In this document: piece after piece, positions 1 through 6,010 of the stretch
Layout: the number at the start of each line of letters is the position of its first letter
How positions within the stretch are numbered: the stretch's first letter is position 1
Origin: Clostridiales bacterium UBA1246
Lineage (GTDB): Bacteria; Bacillota; Clostridia; Oscillospirales; Oscillospiraceae
Assembly (NCBI GenBank): GCA_002308315.1
Contig: DBWE01000058.1
Location: 559-7,255 of the forward strand
DNA length: 6,697 bases
Reading direction: 5' to 3'
Program-made: the position numbers and the translations under genes
Notes under the pieces: model-generated
What the model was told of the DNA's origin: nothing
Databases searched by the model: none
The model's input: the letters and a program-made list of their open reading frames with translations, nothing else

Positions 1-1787
1 AGATGCAGAAGCTCCAGCTGGAGATCGCGAAAAAGGCTCCTCTGAAGGTGGAGATACCCGACGAGATCTCCGTGGGCGAGCTGGCCTCGCGCATGAAGAA
101 GACGGGCGCCGAGGTCGTCCGCACGCTGATAAAGATGAAGGTCATGGCCTCGCTGTCGGATATCATCGACTACGACACCGCGGCGCTGGTGGCCATGGAG
201 CTGGGCTGCAAGGTAGAGCACGAGGTGGTCATGTCCATAGAGGAACGGCTCATCGACGTGCACGAGGACCTGGAGTCCGAGCTGCTTCCCCGCAGTCCGG
301 TGGTGGTCGTTATGGGCCACGTCGACCACGGCAAGACCTCTCTGCTCGACAAGATAAGACACGCTCACGTGGCCGAGGGCGAGGCCGGCGGCATAACGCA
401 GCACATAGGCGCGTACCAGGTCGAGATAGGCGACAAGGTCATCACCTTCCTCGACACCCCGGGCCACGAGGCCTTCACCTCCATGCGCGCCCGAGGCGCG
501 ATGATAACGGATATCGCCATTCTGGTCGTGGCCGCGGACGACGGCATCATGCCGCAGACCGCCGAGGCCATCAACCACGCCAAGGCCGCCGACATACCCA
601 TAGTCGTCGCCATCAACAAAATGGATAAGCCGGGAGCCAATCCCGACAGGATAAAGCAGCAGCTCACGGAATACGACCTGCTCAGCGAGGACTGGGGCGG
701 AGACACCATAGTCTGCGAGATCTCCGCGCGTACCGGAGCCGGAATAGACAATCTGCTCGAAATGGTGGCCCTCACCGCGGAAATGCGCGAGCTCAAGGCC
801 AACCCGAACCGCCTTGCCCGCGGCACCGTCATCGAGGCGAGGCTGGACAAGGGCCGCGGTCCCGTGGCCACGGTGCTGGTGCAGAACGGCACGCTCAGAT
901 CGGGCGATATCATGATAGCCGGCACCGCGGTGGGCAGGGTCCGCACGCTGATAAACGACAAGGGCATGCGCCTGACCGAGGCCGGTCCCTCCGTGCCGGT
1001 GGAGATCACCGGTCTGTCCGAGACTCCGGGCGCGGGCGACGTGTTCAACATCGTCGAGGACGAGCGCATGGCGAGAGAGCTCGTCGACCAGCGCAAGGAG
1101 GAAAAGAAGAACTCCACCGTCGGCAAAAGCCGCAAGGTCTCTCTGGACGACCTGTTCGCCCAGATCAAGGAGGGCGAGCTGAAGGAGCTCACGCTGATAG
1201 TCAAGGCCGACGTTCAGGGCTCCGTGGAGGCCGTGAAGTCCTCGCTTGAAAAGCTCAGCAACGACGAGGTCCGCGTGCGCGTGATACACGGCGCCGTCGG
1301 CGCGATAACCGAGAGCGACATCATGCTTGCCGCCACCTCCAACGCGATTATCGTGGGCTTCAACGTGCGTCCCGACGCTACCGCCAGGGAAAGCGCGGCG
1401 CGCGCCGGAGTGGATATGCGCATGTACCGCGTCATCTACGAATGCATCAGCGAGATAGAGTCCGCCATGAAGGGCATGCTGGCGCCGCAGTTCAAGGAAA
1501 ACCTCATCGGCCATGCCGAGGTGCGCCAGACGTATCACGCCTCCAAGGTCGGCACCATCGCCGGCTGCTACGTGACCGACGGCGTTATACAGCGTTCCGC
1601 CGGGGTGCGCGTGATACGCGACGGCATAGTTGTGCACGAGGGCCAGCTCGCCTCCCTGCGCCGCTTCAAGGACGACGTCAAGGAGGTCGCCACCGGCTAC
1701 GAATGCGGCATCTCCATCGAAAAATTCAACGACATCAAGGAAGGCGACGTTTTCGAGGCCTTCGTCATGGAACAGATCCGGCTGTGA
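1..1787 (+). CDS. infB: Translation initiation factor IF-2, 3' part (5' end outside window)
   Basis: IF-2 is the GTPase that brings initiator fMet-tRNA to the 30S ribosomal subunit and promotes 50S joining. Numbering from the first in-window Met (position 3), an IF2N-type domain covers about residues 18-70. The G domain starts near 98 with all GTPase motifs: G1 GHVDHGKT (105-112), the switch I segment GGITQHIGA (129-137), G3 DTPGHE (151-156), G4 NKMD (205-208) and G5 SAR (241-243). Beta-barrel domain 2 spans about 270-355, domain 3 about 380-480 and the fMet-tRNA-binding C2 domain about 485-594. The C-terminus is complete, ending in TGA at 1785-1787. The Met at position 3 is probably internal: bacterial IF-2 normally has a long variable N-terminal region before IF2N, and the window shows only two bases upstream, so no ribosome binding site can be judged. 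The usual downstream partner rbfA is absent. Identity is very secure; only the true start is unknown. Confidence 0.97.
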   Translation, partial: MQKLQLEIAKKAPLKVEIPDEISVGELASRMKKTGAEVVRTLIKMKVMASLSDIIDYDTAALVAMELGCKVEHEVVMSIEERLIDVHEDLESELLPRSPVVVVMGHVDHGKTSLLDKIRHAHVAEGEAGGITQHIGAYQVEIGDKVITFLDTPGHEAFTSMRARGAMITDIAILVVAADDGIMPQTAEAINHAKAADIPIVVAINKMDKPGANPDRIKQQLTEYDLLSEDWGGDTIVCEISARTGAGIDNLLEMVALTAEMRELKANPNRLARGTVIEARLDKGRGPVATVLVQNGTLRSGDIMIAGTAVGRVRTLINDKGMRLTEAGPSVPVEITGLSETPGAGDVFNIVEDERMARELVDQRKEEKKNSTVGKSRKVSLDDLFAQIKEGELKELTLIVKADVQGSVEAVKSSLEKLSNDEVRVRVIHGAVGAITESDIMLAATSNAIIVGFNVRPDATARESAARAGVDMRMYRVIYECISEIESAMKGMLAPQFKENLIGHAEVRQTYHASKVGTIAGCYVTDGVIQRSAGVRVIRDGIVVHEGQLASLRRFKDDVKEVATGYECGISIEKFNDIKEGDVFEAFVMEQIRL

Positions 1788-1828
1788 TCGTCATAGGCGA
1801 AGAGAGTTGAACCTCTGCCGCCTATACA

Positions 1829-1857
1829 GGGGGAGGGCAAGTTTACTGTCCTCCCCC
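1829..1857 (+). terminator. Strong GC-rich hairpin downstream of infB, possible terminator without a T-tract
   Basis: An 11-bp inverted repeat has left arm GGGGGAGGGCA (1829-1839), a 7-base loop AGTTTAC and right arm TGTCCTCCCCC (1847-1857). Ten pairs are Watson-Crick and one is G-T (1837 with 1849). It begins 41 bases after the infB stop, where a terminator or 3'-stabilising hairpin is expected. The bases right after the stem are GATTGCAGGG, not a run of T, so it is not a textbook intrinsic terminator. It could pause polymerase, protect the 3' end of the infB mRNA, or act together with the second hairpin 5 bases further on. The hairpin is clear; its function is inferred. Confidence 0.55.
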
Positions 1858-1861
1858 GATT

Positions 1862-1928
1862 GCAGGGCGGCATTTTCTTCCCGCCGGATCTCCGACGGAC
1901 AGCGCCCTGCTTCTCTTTATAATTATTT
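1862..1928 (+). terminator. Bulged hairpin with T-rich tail, likely terminator of the infB transcription unit
   Basis: The outer arms GCAGGGCG (1862-1869) and CGCCCTGC (1903-1910) pair perfectly over 8 bp. Inside them, CCGCCGG (1881-1887) pairs with CCGACGG (1892-1898) with one mismatch and a 4-base loop ATCT, leaving an 11-base left bulge and a 4-base right bulge. The stem is followed directly by TTCTCTTTATAATTATTT (1911-1928), a usable though impure T-tract. This placement fits an intrinsic terminator for the infB unit. A competing short stem is possible between GGCGG (1866-1870) and CCGCC (1881-1885), which would exclude the fold above. The long bulge weakens the structure, so confidence is moderate. 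Confidence 0.5.
1896..1923 (+). promoter_or_regulatory. Sigma-A-type promoter for the cdsA-dxr-rseP-ispG-polC operon
   Basis: A perfect -10 hexamer TATAAT (1918-1923) lies 16 bases downstream of CGGACA (1896-1901), which matches four of six bases of the TTGACA -35 consensus. Transcription would start near 1930, giving a leader of only about 17 bases before the cdsA ATG at 1947, with its GAGGT ribosome binding site (1938-1942) inside. The surrounding 1911-1935 is a conspicuous AT-rich island in otherwise GC-rich DNA. The -10 overlaps the T-rich tail of the upstream hairpin, and the -35 overlaps its 3' side. Inferred from sequence only. Confidence 0.6.
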
Positions 1929-1946
1929 AAATGTTGCGAGGTAACA

Positions 1947-2759
1947 ATGAAGCAGCGTCTTACAGTCGCCGTGATCGGCGTGCCTTTGGTGTTTGTCGTG
2001 CTCGTGCTCCTGCCCCCCTTCGCCGCGGCGATATACTGCTGCGCGATAAGCGTGGTGGGCGTGCACGAAATGTTCTGCGCCGCGGGCGCGGAAAAGCGCT
2101 TCGCCGCCATGGCCCTGTGCTGCGTCTCCGCGGCGGCGATACAGCTGTGCGCCCTGCTTTGGGGGTTCGCCGCGGCCTTTACCGTGCTGCTGCCGTTTGC
2201 GCTTCTTCTTTTCCTGATATGGGTAGCATATTATGAAAAGGGCGTCGACTTCGGCTTTACCGCCTTCGGCGCGGCCTTTTTCTGCGGCTTCGCGGTACCG
2301 GTCGGCATGTCCGCCATGGTGCTGCTGCGAAACCGCGGCGGCGGCAATCTGCTCGTGCTGATGCCGGTCGTGGCGACCTTCATAGGCGACTCGGGCGCGT
2401 ATTTTGCCGGCAGGGCCTTCGGCAGGCGCAAAATGTCCCCGCGCACCAGCCCCAACAAGACCGTGGCGGGGCTCGTGGGCGGGCTTGTATGCTCCGCGCT
2501 GTTCATGACGGTGCTGGGGCTCGTGATGCGGCGCTTCGGCACGGATATCCCGCTGTGGATGACCGCGCTGATCGGGCTGATATCCGGCGCGGCGGCTCAG
2601 CTGGGCGACCTTGCCTTTTCCGTCATCAAGCGCTGCTTCGGAATAAAGGACTACGGCAGGCTCCTTCCGGGACACGGCGGAGCCTACGACAGATTTGACA
2701 GCACGACCTTCGCCGCGCCCACGGTGCTTGCCCTGCTGTATATCATGGGGGTGCTGTGA
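1947..2759 (+). CDS. cdsA: Phosphatidate cytidylyltransferase (CDP-diacylglycerol synthase)
   Basis: This integral membrane enzyme converts phosphatidic acid plus CTP to CDP-diacylglycerol and pyrophosphate, the branch-point precursor of bacterial phospholipids. The 270-residue product has the usual family length and is mostly hydrophobic, with membrane segments at about 6-38, 52-92, 104-126, 134-156, 172-194, 203-223 and 254-270. The conserved C-terminal half is clear: GDSGAYFAGRAFG (147-159), SPNKT (168-172), QLGDLAFS (218-225) and the family signature running from SVIKR (225-229) through KD (234-235) to PGHGG (241-245) and DRFDS (248-252). The metal- and CTP-binding acidic residues D221, D248 and D251 are present. 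One signature position differs: Ala246 follows HGG where a larger aliphatic residue is usual. The ATG at 1947 is preceded by GAGGT with a short 4-base spacer. First gene of the operon; uppS, often just upstream of cdsA, is not here. The stop TGA shares one base with the dxr start. Confidence 0.95.
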   Translation: MKQRLTVAVIGVPLVFVVLVLLPPFAAAIYCCAISVVGVHEMFCAAGAEKRFAAMALCCVSAAAIQLCALLWGFAAAFTVLLPFALLLFLIWVAYYEKGVDFGFTAFGAAFFCGFAVPVGMSAMVLLRNRGGGNLLVLMPVVATFIGDSGAYFAGRAFGRRKMSPRTSPNKTVAGLVGGLVCSALFMTVLGLVMRRFGTDIPLWMTALIGLISGAAAQLGDLAFSVIKRCFGIKDYGRLLPGHGGAYDRFDSTTFAAPTVLALLYIMGVL

Positions 2760-3886
2760 TGCTTACGGTACTCGGCAGCACGGGCTCGATAGGCCGTCAG
2801 ACGCTCGAGGTCGCCTCCTCTCTCGGAATTCCGGTCTGCGCTCTCGCGGCCGGGAGCAGCGTAAAGCTCATGGAGGAGCAGTGCCGCGCCTTTTCGCCGC
2901 GGCTGGCGGTGATGTACGACGAAAACGCGGCCCGCGCCCTGAAAACGGCGCTGGCCGATACGGATATACGCGTCGCCTCGGGCATGGCCGGGCTTATCGA
3001 AGCCGCCTCTCTGCCCCGGGCCTCCGCGGTGCTCGCGGCGATGTCCGGCGCGATAGGGCTGCGGCCCGCCCTGGCGGCCATAGAGGCCGGCAAGCGGCTC
3101 GCCCTGGCGAACAAGGAAACTCTGGTCTGCGCCGGAGAGCTGGTCATGGCAGCCGCGGAAAAGCGCGGGACCGAGATCCTGCCGGTGGACTCCGAGCACA
3201 GCGCGCTGTTTCAGTGCCTGCAGGCCGGGGGGGACGCCGAAGAGCTCATCATCACCGCTTCCGGCGGGCCCTTTTTGGGCTATACCGCACGGCAGCTCGA
3301 AAACGTGACCGTCGCGGACGCGCTGAAGCATCCCAACTGGTCCATGGGCGCCAAGATCACCGTGGACAGCGCCACCATGATGAACAAGGGTCTGGAGTTC
3401 ATCGAGGCCATGCGGCTGTTCCGCATGCCCGCGGATAAAATAAGCATTTTGGTGCATCCTCAGAGTATAGTCCATTCCATGGTGCGCTTTGCCGACGGCG
3501 CGGTCATCGCGCAGCTGGGCACGCCCGACATGCGCCTGCCCATACAGCTCGCGCTGACCTGGCCGGAGCGTGTGAAAAGCCTCGCCCCGTCCCTCGATCT
3601 CACCCGCACTCCGCCGCTGACCTTCCTCGAGCCGGATACCGCCGCCTTCCCCTGTCTCGCCCTCGCCCTCGGCGCGGCGCGCTCCGGCGGGGCGGACTGC
3701 GCCGTGCTCAACGCGGCCAACGAAACGGCGGTACACGCCTTTCTGCGCGGCGAGATCAAATTCACCCGCATCCCCGCCGTCGTGGAAGCGGCGCTCACCG
3801 CGCTCGGAGGCATGAAGGCCGACACCCTCGACGACATACTCTCCGCCGACGCGGCTGCAAGGAGGTTTGCTGAAGATTGTATATAG
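2759..3886 (+). CDS. dxr: 1-deoxy-D-xylulose 5-phosphate reductoisomerase
   Basis: Dxr (IspC) is cytosolic and converts DXP to 2-C-methyl-D-erythritol 4-phosphate using NADPH and a divalent metal, the committed step of the MEP isoprenoid pathway and the fosmidomycin target. The 375-residue product is close to family length. It has the NADPH-binding GSTGSIG loop at 6-12, ANKE at 117-120, the metal-binding D144-S145-E146 in LPVDSEHS, the HPNWSMG substrate loop at 191-197 (Trp194 closes over the substrate) and VDSATMMNKGLE (202-213), whose Glu213 is the third metal ligand. The C-terminal helical domain begins near 285. I chose ATG 2759, which overlaps the cdsA stop as TGATG, with GGGGG (2747-2751) as a plausible binding site 7 bases upstream. 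A GTG directly before it (2756) would add one residue and cannot be excluded. The coupled start suggests translation depends on cdsA. The 3' end contains the rseP ribosome binding site. Confidence 0.97.
   Translation: MLTVLGSTGSIGRQTLEVASSLGIPVCALAAGSSVKLMEEQCRAFSPRLAVMYDENAARALKTALADTDIRVASGMAGLIEAASLPRASAVLAAMSGAIGLRPALAAIEAGKRLALANKETLVCAGELVMAAAEKRGTEILPVDSEHSALFQCLQAGGDAEELIITASGGPFLGYTARQLENVTVADALKHPNWSMGAKITVDSATMMNKGLEFIEAMRLFRMPADKISILVHPQSIVHSMVRFADGAVIAQLGTPDMRLPIQLALTWPERVKSLAPSLDLTRTPPLTFLEPDTAAFPCLALALGAARSGGADCAVLNAANETAVHAFLRGEIKFTRIPAVVEAALTALGGMKADTLDDILSADAAARRFAEDCI
3859..3866 (+). promoter_or_regulatory. Shine-Dalgarno site inside dxr that fixes the rseP TTG start
   Basis: AAGGAGGT is a full-strength ribosome binding site lying inside the last codons of dxr. 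The next in-frame TTG in the rseP frame is at 3877, ten bases after the site. An in-frame TGA at 3871-3873 rules out any earlier start. No ATG or GTG occurs between the site and the HELGH catalytic motif, so the site and the upstream stop together make TTG 3877 the start. Confidence 0.8.
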
Positions 3887-4932
3887 CAATTGCGATAATC
3901 GCCTTCGGTATACTCATAGGCGTACATGAGCTGGGCCATTTCGTCACGGCAAAGCTCTTCAACATAAAGGTCAACGAGTTTTCCCTCGGCATGGGCCCGA
4001 CCGTATTCAAAAAGCAGCGCGGCGAGACTCTTTATTCCCTGCGCTGCCTTCCCATAGGCGGCTTCTGCGCCATAGAGGGCGAGGACGGCGACAGCGAAGA
4101 AGAGTGCGCGTTTACCGCAAAGCCGATATGGATGCGCACCGTCGTACTGCTCGCGGGCTCCCTTTCCAACTTCATCATAGGCTTCATCATAGCCCTTGTA
4201 CTGAATATCATCGCTCCCTACGCCACGCCCCCGGTGATAACCGGCTTTATGGACGGCTTTCCCCTGCAGGGCGAAAGCGGGCTGGTGGAAGGCGACCGCA
4301 TCGTGTCCCTGGGCGGACGGCATATAAATACCTACAACGAGTTCACGCTGTTTCTCAGCCTTGAAAACAACCGGCCGGTGGATCTGACCGTGCGGAGGGA
4401 CGGCAGGCTCGTCGAACTCACGGATCTGCCGCTGATACTGAGGGATTATACCGACGAAAACGGCAATACGGTCAGCCGCTACGGGCTGTTTTTCAGCAGC
4501 GAAAAGCTCGATCTGCCGGGGATAATAAAAAACACCTGGTACGACTGCATGTATTTCGTCAAGCTGGTGCGTTACAGTCTCGGCGCGCTGATCAACGGCA
4601 CGGCCGGGCTAAAGGATCTTTCCGGACCCGTCGGCGTGGTCTCGGCGATAAACGACGTGGGCCGGCAGGCGTCCGGCGTCGGCGCGGGACTGCTGCAGGT
4701 GTTCTACTTCATATCGTTCATCGCCGTGAACCTCGCGCTGATGAACATGCTGCCTCTGCCCGCGCTGGACGGCGGCAGGATATTCTTCATGTTCGTTTTC
4801 GCCCTGATAGAGCTGATAATACGCCGCCGGCCCGACCGGCGCATAGAGGGCTATATCCACGCGGCGGGGCTCGTACTGCTGCTGGGACTGATGGCCTACG
4901 TCATGCTCAACGACATCATAAAGCTGTTTTAG
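3877..4932 (+). CDS. rseP: Site-2 intramembrane zinc metalloprotease, RseP/RasP family
   Basis: RseP (RasP in Bacillus) cuts transmembrane segments of anti-sigma factors and leftover signal peptides within the membrane. The product of 351 residues (normal bacterial length is roughly 350-450) begins with TM1, which carries the zinc-binding HELGH at 17-21. A second membrane segment covers about 88-112. One PDZ domain lies at about 120-190, with the GLVEGDRIVSLGG stretch (135-147). The third zinc ligand sits in the motif NMLPLPALDGG (290-300, Asp298) inside TM3 (about 274-316), and TM4 lies at about 328-347. The catalytic residues are all present, so it should be active. The start is TTG at 3877, supported by the upstream AAGGAGGT and an in-frame stop just before it. 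The gene overlaps the end of dxr by 10 bases and ispG follows after 15 bases, so it is inside the operon. It uses ATA for 23 of its 34 isoleucines (counted by eye). Substrates cannot be told from this window. Confidence 0.95.
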   Translation: MYIAIAIIAFGILIGVHELGHFVTAKLFNIKVNEFSLGMGPTVFKKQRGETLYSLRCLPIGGFCAIEGEDGDSEEECAFTAKPIWMRTVVLLAGSLSNFIIGFIIALVLNIIAPYATPPVITGFMDGFPLQGESGLVEGDRIVSLGGRHINTYNEFTLFLSLENNRPVDLTVRRDGRLVELTDLPLILRDYTDENGNTVSRYGLFFSSEKLDLPGIIKNTWYDCMYFVKLVRYSLGALINGTAGLKDLSGPVGVVSAINDVGRQASGVGAGLLQVFYFISFIAVNLALMNMLPLPALDGGRIFFMFVFALIELIIRRRPDRRIEGYIHAAGLVLLLGLMAYVMLNDIIKLF

Positions 4933-4947
4933 GCGGGAGGCGGAGCA

Positions 4948-6009
4948 ATGGCCGGACAGATCACCGTCGGCGGCGTCGCGATAGGCGCGGGCGCGCCCGT
5001 CAGCGTGCAGTCCATGTGCAATACCAAAACCGAGGATATCCCGGCGACCGTGGCGCAGATAAAGCGCCTGGCGGAGGCGGGCTGTCAGATAGTGCGTCTG
5101 GCCGTGCCGTCGGCTGAGGCGGCCGCCGCCCTTGGGGCGATACGCGAGCAGTCGCCCGTCCCCCTCGTCGCCGACATCCATTTTGACTACCGTCTCGCTC
5201 TCACGGCCGCCGAGGCCGGGATCGACAAGATACGCATAAATCCCGGCAATATCGGCTCCGAGGACGGAGTCAGGGCGGTCGCGAAGGCCTGCCTCTCGCG
5301 GCACATCCCGATACGCATAGGTGTCAACGGAGGCTCTCTTGAGAAGCATCTGCTCGAAAAGTACGGATCTCCCGCTCCGGAGGCACTTTTCGAGTCGGCC
5401 ATGGGACACCTTAAACTGCTCGAAAGATACGGCTTCGATGAGGTAGTGATCTCGGTAAAGTCATCCGACGTCATGAAGACGGTCGAGGCCAACAGATACA
5501 TTTCCGAAAACTGCGATTTCCCGCTGCACATCGGCGTGACCGAGGCCGGAGGAAAGAGGCAGGGAATAATAAAGAACGCCGCCGCCCTCGGGGCGCTGAT
5601 ATCATCCGGGATCGGCGACACCGTCAGGATATCGCTGACCGACGACCCGCTCGAAGAGGTTCGCGCGGCGAAGGATATACTCCGGTCGCTGGGATGCCCC
5701 GGTCACTCCGGGCTCGAGATCGTCTCGTGCCCCACGTGCGGCCGGACCGGTATCGACCTCGTGCGGCTCGTGTCCGAACTCGAGGCGGCCGTCGACCGCG
5801 AGGGCCTGCGCGACGTCCCCTGCAGGGTGGCAGTGATGGGCTGCGCCGTGAACGGCCCGGGAGAGGCGCGGGAGGCCGACTTCGGCGTCGCGGGCGGAAA
5901 GGGAGAGGCGCTCTTCTTCGAGCACGGGCAGATCATGGGAAAGATCCCGGAGGACGGCATCGTGCCGTTCATCACTGACTGCCTCATCAGCAGAAAAGAG
6001 AAAATGTGA
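4948..6009 (+). CDS. ispG: 4-hydroxy-3-methylbut-2-enyl diphosphate synthase (GcpE)
   Basis: IspG is a cytosolic 4Fe-4S enzyme that reductively opens MEcPP to HMBPP, the penultimate MEP-pathway step, with electrons from ferredoxin or flavodoxin. The 353-residue product matches the ordinary two-domain bacterial form, without the plant-type insert. The TIM barrel shows PVSVQSM (17-23), ADIHFDYRLAL (75-85) and KIRINPGNIG (94-103). The C-terminal domain has the cluster ligands Cys261 and Cys264 in SCPTCGR and Cys299 in VMGCAVNGPGEA, with conserved Glu306 as the fourth ligand. All catalytic features are present. Residue 24 is Cys in QSMCN, where Thr is common. The start at ATG 4948 has GGGAGG (4935-4940) 7 bases upstream. 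The stop TGA (6007-6009) is separated from the polC ATG by one base, pointing to coupled translation. Together with dxr, it puts two MEP-pathway genes in one operon with lipid and protease genes, as in many Clostridia. Confidence 0.97.
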   Translation: MAGQITVGGVAIGAGAPVSVQSMCNTKTEDIPATVAQIKRLAEAGCQIVRLAVPSAEAAAALGAIREQSPVPLVADIHFDYRLALTAAEAGIDKIRINPGNIGSEDGVRAVAKACLSRHIPIRIGVNGGSLEKHLLEKYGSPAPEALFESAMGHLKLLERYGFDEVVISVKSSDVMKTVEANRYISENCDFPLHIGVTEAGGKRQGIIKNAAALGALISSGIGDTVRISLTDDPLEEVRAAKDILRSLGCPGHSGLEIVSCPTCGRTGIDLVRLVSELEAAVDREGLRDVPCRVAVMGCAVNGPGEAREADFGVAGGKGEALFFEHGQIMGKIPEDGIVPFITDCLISRKEKM

Positions 6010-6010
6010 C

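Noticed and set aside
365..1204. A 279-codon open frame on the - strand opposite infB
   Set aside because: It is a Ser/Arg/Ala-rich shadow of the IF-2 G-domain coding sequence, with no family motif.
1829..1857. The G-run/C-run hairpin as a riboswitch or phage attachment site
   Set aside because: There is no conserved riboswitch core, no flanking tRNA and no integrase. A simple 3'-end hairpin explains it better.
1788..1946. A possible small gene such as rbfA in the infB-cdsA gap
   Set aside because: The gap is only 159 bases and filled by hairpins and a promoter; no frame with a binding site and sensible protein was found.
1923..2675. A 250-codon open frame on the - strand opposite cdsA
   Set aside because: It is highly charged and His/Gln/Arg-rich, the expected reverse reading of a hydrophobic membrane protein gene, and would run against the promoter and operon.
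2695..3438. A 247-codon + strand frame overlapping the start of dxr
   Set aside because: It is an out-of-frame Arg/Gly-rich reading of dxr with no domain; dxr is in the frame with all catalytic motifs.
2684..3889. A 401-codon open frame on the - strand opposite dxr
   Set aside because: It lies entirely antisense to a confidently identified dxr, is rich in Arg/Gly/Ala/His as expected from GC-biased third positions read backwards, and shows no recognisable domain.
3460..4323. A 287-codon open frame on the - strand across the dxr-rseP junction
   Set aside because: It crosses two well-supported genes on the other strand and has low-complexity shadow composition; no motif was seen.
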